This document shows positions 1-7,467 of a stretch of 10,513 nucleotides of DNA, piece by piece. The notes under the pieces are model-generated. The model did no database searches. It worked only from the letters and a program-made list of their open reading frames with translations, and was not told the origin of the DNA. This DNA is from Pseudomonadaceae bacterium UBA5811. Lineage in GTDB: Bacteria > Pseudomonadota > Gammaproteobacteria > Pseudomonadales > Pseudomonadaceae. How positions within the stretch are numbered: the first letter of the stretch is position 1; the number at the start of each line of letters is the position of its first letter. Both the position numbers and the translations under genes were made by a program. The DNA lies in the NCBI GenBank assembly GCA_002417905.1, contig DIDB01000006.1, positions 1 to 10,513 of the forward strand, read 5' to 3'.

Positions 1-1473
1 GGCAAGGACGGGCGCTCCGCGTGCCGTACGCGCTGCAACCGGCAACGACGGTGACTGTGAACCGGCCGCCGAACAGGCTGCAATCATGGCTTCGTCCGGC
101 AGATGCCGGGGCAAGTCGAGGGGCGGCTCAACAGCCACCGGCTCCGGAATCACGACGGCCCCGGAATGGACTGGCGGCTCCGCTGCCGGACTGGCCATGA
201 CCGGCGATACCCCGGCAGGCGGAACGGCACTGACCTGCCCGGCGGGAGGCACTGGCTCCTGCCGGGCCGGGGCAGCCGCCCGTCCGCTGCGCTCTGGCAC
301 AGGCGGCGCTGCGAGCGGCCCGGACGCTGAAGCGGGCAGGCCCGCTGGATCAGGAAGTGTCAGCGCGCCCCGGGGCAGCACAGGAGCATCCACCGGCCGG
401 AACGCCAGCATCCGCAGCAGGACCATCTCGAAGCCACTGCGGGGCTCCGGAGCCAGCGGCAGGTCGCGGCGGCCAATCAGCCCCACCTGATAATAAAACT
501 GCACATCTTCCGTCGGGACCAGCCGGGCCAAGGCCAGCACCTGCTCGCGGTCCCCCAGGCTGTTGTCCACCGCATCCGGCAGCAGCTGGGCCATGGCCAC
601 CCGGTGCAGCACATTGAGCATTTCCGCCAGCACCCCGGCCCAGTCCGGCCCCTGCTCCGCCAAGCTGGCCACCCGTTCCAGCGCGGCCCGGCCATCATTC
701 TCCAGCACGGCCTGCAGCACGCCATAAACCTGATAGGGATCCAGGGTGCCCAGCATGGCCCGCACCTCAGTGCTCATCACCTGGCCTTCGCCAAAGGCAA
801 TCGCCTGGTCGGTCAGGCTCAGGGCATCCCGCATCGAACCATCGGCGGCCCGGCCCAGCAGCCACAGGGCCTCAGTGTCAAAAGGAATCTGCTCTACCCC
901 GAGCACATGGGCCAGATGCCCGACAATCCGCTCTGGTGCAAGACTTTTCAGGGCAAACTGCAGGCAGCGGGACAGGATGGTGACTGGCAGTTTCTGCGGG
1001 TCCGTAGTCGCCAGCAGAAAACGGACATGGGGAGGCGGCTCTTCCAGGGTTTTCAGCAGGGCATTGAAGGAGTGCGTGGACAGCATATGCACTTCGTCAA
1101 TCAGATAAACCTTGTAGCGGCCCCGGGTTGGCGCGTACTGCACGTTATCCAGCAGCTCGCGGGTATCCTCCACCTTGGTCCGGCTGGCCGCATCCACCTC
1201 GATCAGGTCAACAAAGCGCCCTTCGTCGATTTCCCGGCAGGCCGGGCACTGGCCACAGGGGGTCGAGCTGACGCCCTGCTCACAGTTCAGGCACTTGGCA
1301 ATGATCCGGGCCAGGGTAGTCTTGCCCACACCGCGGGTTCCGGTGAACAGGCAGGCATGGTGCAGCCGCTGGTGATCCAGGGCATTGACCAGCGCCCGCA
1401 GCACATGGCCCTGGCCCACCATCTCCTGAAACGAGTGCGGACGCCACTTTCGGGCAAGAACCTGATAACTCAT
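1..1473 (-). CDS. dnaX: DNA polymerase III clamp loader subunit gamma/tau (DnaX), C-terminal end outside window
   Basis: ATPase of the clamp loader, which opens and loads the beta sliding clamp at the replication fork in the cytoplasm. The 491 visible residues start with the family-typical MSYQVLARKWRP, which fixes the ATG at 1473. Walker A is GTRGVGKTT (residues 45-53). The zinc-binding cysteines are C64, C73, C76 and C79. Walker B is LIDEVH with D126/E127, sensor 1 is ATTDPQK (155-161), and the SRC arginine finger is R169; these positions match E. coli DnaX almost residue for residue. Domain III ends near LLRMLAFRP (352-360), followed by a Pro/Ala-rich linker to the edge. The frame is open to base 1, so the alpha/DnaB-binding tau domains presumably continue outside. 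No A-AAA-AAG slippery heptamer occurs in the visible linker. The gene lies 66 bases downstream of pdxB on the same strand, so co-transcription is possible. Identification is certain; completeness is unknown. Confidence 0.97.
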   Translation of the reverse strand, partial: MSYQVLARKWRPHSFQEMVGQGHVLRALVNALDHQRLHHACLFTGTRGVGKTTLARIIAKCLNCEQGVSSTPCGQCPACREIDEGRFVDLIEVDAASRTKVEDTRELLDNVQYAPTRGRYKVYLIDEVHMLSTHSFNALLKTLEEPPPHVRFLLATTDPQKLPVTILSRCLQFALKSLAPERIVGHLAHVLGVEQIPFDTEALWLLGRAADGSMRDALSLTDQAIAFGEGQVMSTEVRAMLGTLDPYQVYGVLQAVLENDGRAALERVASLAEQGPDWAGVLAEMLNVLHRVAMAQLLPDAVDNSLGDREQVLALARLVPTEDVQFYYQVGLIGRRDLPLAPEPRSGFEMVLLRMLAFRPVDAPVLPRGALTLPDPAGLPASASGPLAAPPVPERSGRAAAPARQEPVPPAGQVSAVPPAGVSPVMASPAAEPPVHSGAVVIPEPVAVEPPLDLPRHLPDEAMIAACSAAGSQSPSLPVAARTARGAPVLA

Positions 1474-1539
1474 ATCACCATTGCCGGCACGGGCTGAAAA
1501 TCCGGCCATCCTAGCGAAGCAGGCCGCAAATTGCACCCG

Positions 1540-2682
1540 TTAACCGGGAGTGGCCCCCAGGGCCCGGACCACCTGCAAAAGCTCCGGCCGGGGTGCCTGC
1601 AGCTGGACCTGCAGCCCGGCAATTTCGCGGCGTAACGGGTAGTCACGGCGCAGGGCATCAAAGCGGGCCGGACGGCTGTCAGCCGGGCCGGCCAGGCTGC
1701 GCCGGAAATCGGCATCATCCCGGCGCGGGTCATACACGGCCCGGCACAGGCAGGCCAGCAGCTGCTCCGGAGTGGCCTGGGCGCTGAACGACAGCCCGGC
1801 CAGGGGCGGCTCCGGCAACAGCCCGTCCAGCCGGATCTCGGCCGGCAGCCCGGCCCAGCGGCAGAAGGCCTGATCAATCATCGCCGTACCGCGCAGCTTG
1901 CCTTCCAGGCTATAGCCGGCAATATGCGGCGTGGCGATCCGGCACAGGGCCGGCAACGGTGGCGGCACATCCGGCTCGCCTTCCCAGACATCCAGTACCG
2001 CCTGCAGGTCGGGCCGCTGTACCAGCTGCTCACCCAGAGCCCGGTTGTCGATCACTGCACCCCGGCTGGCATTGATCAGCCAGGTCCCGGGCCGCAGCCG
2101 GGCCAGAGTGTGCTGTCCCAGCAGGTGCCGGGTCGGATGGTCACCGCTGCAGGTCAGTGGCGTATGCAGGCTAAGCACATCGCACTCATCCAGCAGCTGC
2201 TCAAGGCTGGCAAAATCTCCACCCTCACGGGCCTGACGCAGCGGGTCACAGACCCGCACCGCCCAGCCCAGCCCGGCCAGCACCTGGTGCAGGCGGCCAC
2301 CGACCTGCCCGGCCCCCACAATGCCATAACAGCGGGAAGCCAGCGGCAGGCCCGTATGTTCGGCCAGCGCCAGCAGACTGCCCAGCACATAATCCACCAC
2401 GCCCCGGGCATTGCAGCCGGGTGCACTGGCCCACTGGATACCGGCCGCTACCAGCCAGGCCAGATCCAGATGATCAGTGCCAATGGTGCAGGTGCCGACA
2501 AAGCGGACTGGCGTCCCCTGGAGCAGCGCGGCATCAACCCGGGTCACCGAGCGCACCAGCAGCACATCACAGTCCAGCAGGTCCGACCGGCAAATGGCCC
2601 GGCCGGGACGGCGGCGGATCTCGCCACTGCCGCCGAAAAAGGCTTCGGCCAGCGGAATGTTTTCATCGGCCAGAATGCGCAT
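1540..2682 (-). CDS. pdxB: erythronate-4-phosphate dehydrogenase (PdxB)
   Basis: NAD-dependent dehydrogenase of the D-2-hydroxyacid dehydrogenase family. It oxidises 4-phosphoerythronate in the DXP-dependent route to pyridoxal 5'-phosphate. The protein has 380 residues, against about 378 in E. coli. It begins with the PdxB signature [10 protein letters not shown]. The nucleotide-binding loop is GIVGAGQVG (120-128). The catalytic trio is R207 in [11 protein letters not shown]236 in DVWEGEP and H253 in [12 protein letters not shown], each one position before the E. coli residues as I recall them. The C-terminal part (about 290-380) corresponds to the PdxB-specific dimerisation domain, which separates it from SerA or glycerate dehydrogenases. 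The ATG at 2682 has AGGA seven bases upstream (2690-2693). It is divergent from the MATE gene and upstream of dnaX. Intact, with no unusual features. Confidence 0.96.
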   Translation of the reverse strand: MRILADENIPLAEAFFGGSGEIRRRPGRAICRSDLLDCDVLLVRSVTRVDAALLQGTPVRFVGTCTIGTDHLDLAWLVAAGIQWASAPGCNARGVVDYVLGSLLALAEHTGLPLASRCYGIVGAGQVGGRLHQVLAGLGWAVRVCDPLRQAREGGDFASLEQLLDECDVLSLHTPLTCSGDHPTRHLLGQHTLARLRPGTWLINASRGAVIDNRALGEQLVQRPDLQAVLDVWEGEPDVPPPLPALCRIATPHIAGYSLEGKLRGTAMIDQAFCRWAGLPAEIRLDGLLPEPPLAGLSFSAQATPEQLLACLCRAVYDPRRDDADFRRSLAGPADSRPARFDALRRDYPLRREIAGLQVQLQAPRPELLQVVRALGATPG

Positions 2683-2728
2683 CCCGAAATCCTGTTGCAG
2701 TCAGAAAGGTCCGGCAGTTTAACCTTTC

Positions 2729-2747
2729 CGCTCCGGCGGCCGGAGCG
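2729..2747. promoter_or_regulatory. Perfect 19-base inverted repeat in the pdxB/MATE divergent gap
   Basis: CGCTCCGGC-G-GCCGGAGCG: two perfect 9-base arms around one central base. It lies 46 bases upstream of the pdxB ATG and 34 bases upstream of the MATE ATG. It could be a repressor operator serving one or both divergent genes, or a hairpin in a 5' leader. The near-absence of a loop favours a protein-binding dyad over a terminator, and there is no T-run on either side. No regulator gene is present in the window. The dyad is seen directly; its function is inferred. Confidence 0.45.
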
Positions 2748-2767
2748 TAGACTGCGCGCCCTGTCTA
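2748..2767. promoter_or_regulatory. Second, imperfect inverted repeat abutting the first
   Basis: TAGAC (2748-2752) pairs with GTCTA (2763-2767) around a 10-base GC-rich spacer containing GCGCGC. It starts on the base after the 19-base perfect dyad ends and finishes 14 bases before the MATE start codon. The geometry of short arms on a 20-base footprint resembles operators of dimeric helix-turn-helix repressors, which often control MATE pumps. Five-base arms can arise by chance in such GC-rich DNA, so this is tentative. Confidence 0.25.
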
Positions 2768-2781
2768 CCCGGCACGGCCCC

Positions 2782-4185
2782 ATGACGATCCATTCCCTGC
2801 GCCACGAGCTGTCCGCCCTTCTGGGCCTGGCCCTGCCCATTCTGGTGGCCCAGCTGGCCGGCACGGCCATGGGCTTTGCCGACACGCTGATGGCCGGCCG
2901 GGCCAGCGCCCAGGATCTGGCAGCCGTGGCACTGGGCAACGCCCTGTGGCTGCCGCTGTTTCTGCTGATGAACGGCATCCTGCTGGCCGTCAGCCTGCAG
3001 GTATCCCGGCTGGACGGCGAGCAGCGGCCGGAAGCCATTGGCCCGCTGACCGGCCAGGCGCTATGGCTGGGCCTTGGCCTCGGACTGCTGTGTGGCCTGC
3101 TGCTGCACCAGGCCGACTGGCTGCTGGCCCAGATGACCATTGACCCGGCCCTGCGCCAGCTGACCGGTGACTATCTGGCAGCCATCGGCTGGGGCTTTCC
3201 GGGCATGGGGCTCTATCAGGTCCTGCGCTGCCTGAGTGACGGACTGGGCCGTCCCCAGCCCGGCATGCTGGCCGGACTGGGGGGCCTGCTGGCCAATATC
3301 CTGCTGAATGCCCTGCTGATTTATGGACAGGCCGGCCTGCCCCGGCTGGGCGCCACCGGCTGCGGCTGGGCCACCAGTCTGGCGGCGCTTGGCATGCTGC
3401 TGGCCATGACCGGCTGGATCAGCCGGGCGGCCTGTTACCGGCCCTGCCAGCTGCGCCAGGGGCTGCGCTGGCCAAAGGGTCCGGCATTGCGCGCCCTGCT
3501 GGGGCTGGGCCTGCCGGTGGGGGTCGCCATTTTTGCCGAGATCAGCCTGTTTTCGGTAATCGCCCTGCTGATTGCCGACTGGGGCGAAGCAGCAGTAGCC
3601 GGTCACCAGATTGCCCTGAGCGTCACATCGGTGGTGTTTATGGTGCCCCTGGCGCTGGGCATGGCCATTACCCTGCGGGTCGGCCAGGCCCTGGGCCGGC
3701 GTGAGCCCGGACAGGCCCGCCTGACGGCCCGCACCGGGCTGGGCATGGCCCTGGTGTATGCCAGCCTGTCGGCCAGCCTGATTGCCCTGTTCAGCTCGCC
3801 GCTGGCCAGCCTGTATAACCAGGACCCGCAGGTGATCCGTACCGCTGTGGGCCTGCTGCAGCTGGCAGCGCTGTTCCAGTTTTCCGATGGCCTGCAGATT
3901 GCCGCTGCCGGCGCACTGCGCGGCTATCAGGACACCCGGGCCATCATGCTGCTGACGCTGGTCGCCTACTGGCTGGTCGGCCTGCCGCTGGGCAGCCTGC
4001 TGGGCCTGACCGACTGGCTGGGGCCGGCCCGTGGTCCCCGGGGGCTCTGGATGGGGCTGGTGGCCGGACTGAGCAGTGCCGCCCTGCTGCTGGGCCTGCG
4101 CCTGCGCTACCGGGCGCGCCGGGAAACCGCCCTGTTCAGACCCGGAGCAGCAGCAGAGCGGCACTCACCAGCAGAAAAAGACTGA
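2782..4185 (+). CDS. NorM-type MATE family multidrug efflux transporter
   Basis: Inner-membrane cation-coupled antiporter predicted to export cationic drugs or toxic metabolites. The protein has 467 residues, normal for the family, with about 12 hydrophobic segments arranged as two six-helix halves. The N-terminal MATE motif GFADTLMAGR contains D34. The second half carries E253 (FAEISLF) and D369 (FQFSDGLQ). These correspond, with a two-residue offset, to D36, E255 and D371, the cation-site residues described for Vibrio cholerae NorM, so the coupling machinery looks intact. The ATG at 2782 is chosen because MTIHSLRHEL starts where family members start. The same frame stays open for 286 codons upstream, but that stretch is the antisense of pdxB. 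The ribosome-binding site is weak. The gene diverges from pdxB across a 99-base gap holding two inverted repeats, and its 3' end overlaps the TSUP gene by 50 bases. The exact substrate cannot be read from the sequence. Confidence 0.93.
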   Translation: MTIHSLRHELSALLGLALPILVAQLAGTAMGFADTLMAGRASAQDLAAVALGNALWLPLFLLMNGILLAVSLQVSRLDGEQRPEAIGPLTGQALWLGLGLGLLCGLLLHQADWLLAQMTIDPALRQLTGDYLAAIGWGFPGMGLYQVLRCLSDGLGRPQPGMLAGLGGLLANILLNALLIYGQAGLPRLGATGCGWATSLAALGMLLAMTGWISRAACYRPCQLRQGLRWPKGPALRALLGLGLPVGVAIFAEISLFSVIALLIADWGEAAVAGHQIALSVTSVVFMVPLALGMAITLRVGQALGRREPGQARLTARTGLGMALVYASLSASLIALFSSPLASLYNQDPQVIRTAVGLLQLAALFQFSDGLQIAAAGALRGYQDTRAIMLLTLVAYWLVGLPLGSLLGLTDWLGPARGPRGLWMGLVAGLSSAALLLGLRLRYRARRETALFRPGAAAERHSPAEKD

Positions 4186-4894
4186 ACGCCAGCCGCAGGA
4201 CACGCTCCGGCAGGCGATGAGCCCAGTGCACGCCATACCCCACGGTGGACAGCCCGCCCAGTGCCAGCGGAATCCCCATGGCCCAGTCCACCTCACCCTG
4301 CAGGGCGTAAGTCAGCAGCGCCACGCAGGTGCTGGGCACCGCCAGCGCCAGCGCCAGCCCCTGGGCTACCACCTGGGACAGCCCCCAGAAGGTGGTCAGG
4401 GCTGGCGTGGCCACCACTGAACTGCCCACCGCAAACAGGCCACCCAGCAGCCCGGACAGCGCCCCCAGCAGCGCCAGCCAGGTTGAGCCGGGCAATTTCT
4501 CCAGGGCCCGCGGTGCAGCGGGCCGGACCACTGCCTGGAACAGCGCATAGCCAGACAGCAGCAGCAGAAATCCGATAAATACACCGCGCATCTGCCGGGC
4601 TTCCAGGGCCACGGCCAGCAGCGCGCCCAGGATGGAGCAGCAGAACCCCGGCACCGCCAGGGTTAGCGACTGGCGCCAGCGCACCGGGTTGTGCTGGTGA
4701 TAGCGATGCAGGGCCAGCATGATATTGGGCACCACCATCACCAGGGCCGTGCCCTGGGCCAGTTGCTGGTCCACGCCAAAAACCAGGCCCATGACCGGAA
4801 TGGCCAGCAGCCCGCCACCGATGCCCAGCAGCCCGCCAATGGCCCCCAGCAGCATGCCCAGCCCGGCGTATGACAGCATGTCAGGCAGCTGCAC
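4136..4894 (-). CDS. TauE/SafE (TSUP) family membrane permease
   Basis: Predicted inner-membrane transporter of the sulfite exporter TauE/SafE family, whose known members move sulfite, sulfonates or other small organic anions. The 252 residues hold about eight hydrophobic segments in two repeats. The first repeat has the family glycine-rich signature LLGIGGGLLAIPVM (22-35). The second has the degenerate counterpart GLFAVGSSVVATPAL (152-166). The start taken is GTG at 4894, three bases after the anbu stop, with a weak GGA upstream; ATG at 4879 (residue 6) is an alternative. The tight spacing implies translational coupling to anbu. The gene ends inside the convergent MATE gene, leaving no room for a terminator between them. 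Substrate unknown; a link to the ATP-grasp/Anbu pathway product is inference from position only. Confidence 0.88.
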   Translation of the reverse strand: MQLPDMLSYAGLGMLLGAIGGLLGIGGGLLAIPVMGLVFGVDQQLAQGTALVMVVPNIMLALHRYHQHNPVRWRQSLTLAVPGFCCSILGALLAVALEARQMRGVFIGFLLLLSGYALFQAVVRPAAPRALEKLPGSTWLALLGALSGLLGGLFAVGSSVVATPALTTFWGLSQVVAQGLALALAVPSTCVALLTYALQGEVDWAMGIPLALGGLSTVGYGVHWAHRLPERVLRLAFSLFLLVSAALLLLRV

Positions 4895-4897
4895 CGG

Positions 4898-5632
4898 CTA
4901 GTCCAGATAAAAATCCGGCGCTACGGACAGCCCGGCCAGCAGGCTGCGCAGTCCGTTACTCCACTGTTCGCGGATTTCTTCAAAATAGGGGTCGTTTTCC
5001 GCCACCCGGTAGCCCTGGGGCAGCACCAGCGTGTCCCGGCGGTAGACCAGCACATCCAGCGGCATGCCCACGGACAGGTTGCTGCGGATGGTGGAATCAA
5101 AAGAAATCAGCGCACAGCGCAGGGCCTGCTCCAGCTCGCTGTCATAGCGCAGCGCCCGGTCAATGATCGGTTTGCCGTACTTGCTCTCGCCAACCTGGAA
5201 GTACGGCGTATCGGTGGTGGCCGCAATAAAGTTGCCCTGCGGATAGATATTGAACAGCCCCGTCGGCTCGCCACGGATCTGTCCGGTCAGCAGGAACGAG
5301 CAGCTCATGTCGATGCCGCTGCTGGCGGCGGCGGCGGCATCATAGGCCGTCACTTCGCGCAGGGTTTCACCCACCAGCCGCGCGGCTTCGAACAGGCTGG
5401 GCACATTCAGCAGGTTCTGCGTCTCGCCATGCAGGCGCAGGCGCAGCAGGTTGATCACCGCCTGGGAGGTTGCCAGGTTGCCGGCAGTCTGCAGCATGAT
5501 CACCCGCTCACCCGGCATGCCAAAGGTATAGAGCTTGCGGAAAGAGGCAATATGGTCAACGCCTGCGTTAGTCCGGGAGTCGGAAACAAGGACAAGGCCA
5601 TCTGCCAGATTCATTGCAACACAATAGGTCAT
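4898..5632 (-). CDS. Anbu: proteasome-type N-terminal threonine peptidase
   Basis: Member of the Anbu (ancestral beta subunit, COG3484) branch of Ntn-hydrolases, related to 20S proteasome beta subunits and HslV. After removal of Met the protein begins TYCVAMNL. Counting from that Thr1, the catalytic set is T1, D17 (in VSDSRTNAG) and K32 (in FRKLY, the equivalent of proteasomal Lys33). The mature chain has 243 residues, usual for the family. The frame extends upstream to a GTG at 5680. ATG at 5632 is preferred because only it places Thr directly after Met, as autocatalytic Ntn chemistry needs; AGGA lies 13 bases upstream, rather far. A five-Ala run (98-102) is encoded by a short GCC repeat near 5324-5338. 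The gene follows the transglutaminase by 78 bases and is 3 bases from the permease. Anbu proteins form open helical or ring assemblies; the natural substrate is unresolved. Confidence 0.93.
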   Translation of the reverse strand: MTYCVAMNLADGLVLVSDSRTNAGVDHIASFRKLYTFGMPGERVIMLQTAGNLATSQAVINLLRLRLHGETQNLLNVPSLFEAARLVGETLREVTAYDAAAAASSGIDMSCSFLLTGQIRGEPTGLFNIYPQGNFIAATTDTPYFQVGESKYGKPIIDRALRYDSELEQALRCALISFDSTIRSNLSVGMPLDVLVYRRDTLVLPQGYRVAENDPYFEEIREQWSNGLRSLLAGLSVAPDFYLD

Positions 5633-5662
5633 GGAAGTGCTCTGTTCCTGATTGAACTCCGG

Positions 5663-5691
5663 GCTATACCACAAAGCCACCGCCGGGCCAA
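5663..5691 (-). promoter_or_regulatory. Possible internal promoter upstream of anbu
   Basis: On the minus strand, TTGGCC (5686-5691) and TATAGC (5663-5668) are separated by 17 bases, each matching the sigma70 consensus at four of six positions. Transcription would start about 25 bases before the anbu ATG. This 78-base gap is one of the two sizeable gaps inside the run from speE to the permease, so an internal promoter here could let anbu and the permease be expressed apart from the upstream genes. Weak matches; tentative. Confidence 0.3.
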
Positions 5692-5710
5692 ACCCTGCAC
5701 GGCAGGCGGG

Positions 5711-6520
5711 TCACTGCTGTTGCTGCTGGGCGATCTGGATTTCCTGCGGTGAGACGATGACATGGGCATGCATTTTCTCGTAGCCACCACCCCGGCGCAT
5801 GCCACGCACCGGACAGGCATCCAGGTAGTCCATGCCCACCGCCAGTTTCAGGTGGCGTTCCGGACGGGTCAGCCGGTTGGTCACGTCAAAGCTGTACCAG
5901 GCCCCGTTCAGCCAGGCCTCGGCCCAGGCATGGCTGGCCAGATGGGTACAGTCTTCGGTGAACAGATAACCGGACACGTAACGGCCAGGAATATCAAGGC
6001 TGCGGATGCAGGCCAGGAAGGCATGGGTATGGTCCTGGCAGACTCCGGCGTAACCGGCAAAGGCCTCGGCGGCCGTACTGGCCACATGGGTGGCCCCCGG
6101 AATGTAGGCCATATGCTCGCGCAGCGCCTGCATCAGGGTGGTCAGGGCGGCCCGGTCGCGGTGCTCGCCCACGCTGCGCAGGGCGAACTGGCACAGGGCC
6201 TGATCCGGCTGGGTCAGCCGGGTCGCACGCAAAAATGGCAGCGGCGAGTACGCGTAGCGTTCGGCCTCACAGGCCTCATCAATATCCACCTGGCCACGGG
6301 CATGGATGCGGATGGTGTCGTGGGGCTCGTCCAGGGTCAGTACATGCAGCAGGTTGCCAAAGGGATCGGTCTGGACCCGGGCCGGGCGCGGCAGGTCAAG
6401 GGTCCAGCTGAGTACCCGCTGGCGCGGGCTTTCCTGGGGCGTCAGCCGCAGGTACTGGATACTGGCGCGGACCTTGTCCTCATAGTAATAGGCCGTGTCA
6501 TGACTGACGGATATCTTCAT
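5711..6520 (-). CDS. Transglutaminase-like cysteine protease/amidase of the ATP-grasp/alpha-E/Anbu cluster
   Basis: Papain-fold enzyme of the bacterial transglutaminase-like family (COG1305), expected to hydrolyse or transfer amide or peptide bonds. The 269 residues begin with the N-terminal beta domain typical of this subgroup (MKISVSHDTAYYYEDKVRAS). The catalytic core follows: C161 in GVCQDHTH, H197 in ASHAWAE and D212 in FDVTN, so the Cys-His-Asp triad is complete. No signal peptide or membrane segment is visible, so it is probably cytoplasmic, like its operon partners. The ATG at 6520 overlaps the alpha-E stop in an ATGA, indicating translational coupling. The chain ends in five glutamines, which looks like low-complexity slippage rather than a functional tail. 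In the conserved cluster it is thought to act on the product of the neighbouring ATP-grasp ligase; direction and substrate are unproven. Confidence 0.93.
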   Translation of the reverse strand: MKISVSHDTAYYYEDKVRASIQYLRLTPQESPRQRVLSWTLDLPRPARVQTDPFGNLLHVLTLDEPHDTIRIHARGQVDIDEACEAERYAYSPLPFLRATRLTQPDQALCQFALRSVGEHRDRAALTTLMQALREHMAYIPGATHVASTAAEAFAGYAGVCQDHTHAFLACIRSLDIPGRYVSGYLFTEDCTHLASHAWAEAWLNGAWYSFDVTNRLTRPERHLKLAVGMDYLDACPVRGMRRGGGYEKMHAHVIVSPQEIQIAQQQQQ

Positions 6521-7467
6521 GCAGCCTCCAGATAGGCACTGTGGATGGCATTGCCCAGATCCCGCACCTGGTCGATGGCTCCGGTCACCCAGTCGTGCAG
6601 GCCCTGCTCGAACACTTCATCCACCACGGTATAGCGGATCCGGGCATCCAGTTCGGCTGCCAGCCGCTGGGCCGGCCGGCCATTATCGCCCGGCAGGCTG
6701 GCCAGGATTTTCTGGATTTCACCCAGGCAGCAGCCCAGCGAGCGCGGGACTTCCGGGCGCAGCAGCAGCAGCTCGGCCACCTTGCGCGCCCGGGGCGAGC
6801 CCCGGTACAGCTCGGCAAAAGCCTCAAAGGAAGACAGGGCCCGCAGCAGCGCGCTCCACTGATAATAGGCCCGGGCCGAACGGTCGTCCGGATCCTCGTC
6901 CTCGCCCAGCAGCTCGTAGCGCGAATCCAGCAGGCGCAGGGTATTGTCCGAACGCTCGATAAAAGTCCCCAGCCGGATAAAGTAGTAGGCATCACTGCGC
7001 ATGATGGTACCTTCGGTGGCGCCCCGGAACAGGTGGGCGCGCTCCTTGACCCAGTCGCAGAAGCGGCTGATTCCGCCATAGTGGCCCAGCCCCTTTTCAG
7101 CGATGCCGCGCATTTCCAGCCAGGTGGCGTTGATGTTTTCCCACATGTCCGCCGTGATCCGGCCCCGCACTGCATGGGCGCTGCTGCGGGCTGCATTCAG
7201 GCAGTTGTAGAGGCTGGAGGGGTTTTCCTGGTCAAGGGCAAAAAAGTGCAGCATCCGCTCCACCTGCAGCCGGCCATGCTTTTCCAGATAGCGGTCGATG
7301 GTGCCGGTAATCCGCAGCGGCATGGTCAGCTCTTCCAGTCCGTCCCCCGAGCCGCCCTGGGGCATCAGGGACAGCGAATAGCTGACATCCAGGGTCCGGG
7401 CCAGGTTCTCGGCCCGCTCCAGGTAGCGGGCCATCCAGTAAAGGTCGTCAGCGGTACGGCTCAGCAT
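6517..7467 (-). CDS. Alpha-E domain protein (COG2307, DUF403)
   Basis: All-helical protein of unknown biochemical role, almost always encoded beside or fused to circularly permuted ATP-grasp proteins. The 316 residues, about the normal length, open with the signature LYWMARYLERAEN (9-21). A related segment appears again as GTFIERSDNTLRLLDSRY (167-184), suggesting an internal duplication offset by about 154 residues. There is no recognisable catalytic motif, signal peptide or membrane segment. It is best seen as a partner or scaffold for the ATP-grasp enzyme. The ATG at 7467 overlaps the end of the ATP-grasp gene by 7 bases, and its TGA overlaps the transglutaminase ATG by 4. Such overlaps suggest production in fixed ratio with both neighbours. 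Family assignment is firm; function is inferred from context. Confidence 0.92.
   Translation of the reverse strand: MLSRTADDLYWMARYLERAENLARTLDVSYSLSLMPQGGSGDGLEELTMPLRITGTIDRYLEKHGRLQVERMLHFFALDQENPSSLYNCLNAARSSAHAVRGRITADMWENINATWLEMRGIAEKGLGHYGGISRFCDWVKERAHLFRGATEGTIMRSDAYYFIRLGTFIERSDNTLRLLDSRYELLGEDEDPDDRSARAYYQWSALLRALSSFEAFAELYRGSPRARKVAELLLLRPEVPRSLGCCLGEIQKILASLPGDNGRPAQRLAAELDARIRYTVVDEVFEQGLHDWVTGAIDQVRDLGNAIHSAYLEAA

Noticed and set aside
604..1497. Plus-strand 297-codon open frame over dnaX
   Set aside because: It is complementary to well-conserved dnaX codons and shows no recognisable domain; long antisense frames are common at this GC content.
1474..1539. GCCGG...CCGGC hairpin between pdxB and dnaX as a terminator
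   Set aside because: Five-base arms, a 14-base loop and no following T-run.
1924..2781. 286-codon upstream extension of the MATE frame
   Set aside because: It is the antisense of pdxB, has low-complexity Gln/Pro/Gly-rich composition, and family members start at the ATG at 2782.
3061..4164. Minus-strand 367-codon open frame within the MATE gene
   Set aside because: Gln/Gly/Ala-rich shadow of CTG/GCC-rich transporter codons, with no domain.
5324..5338. Short GGC trinucleotide repeat in anbu as a phase-variation site
   Set aside because: Unit length of three keeps the frame and the run is only about five units, so it would at most change the length of an Ala run.
5633..5680. N-terminal 16-residue extension of Anbu from GTG 5680
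   Set aside because: It would bury the catalytic Thr1; the ATG at 5632 gives Met-Thr as the family requires.
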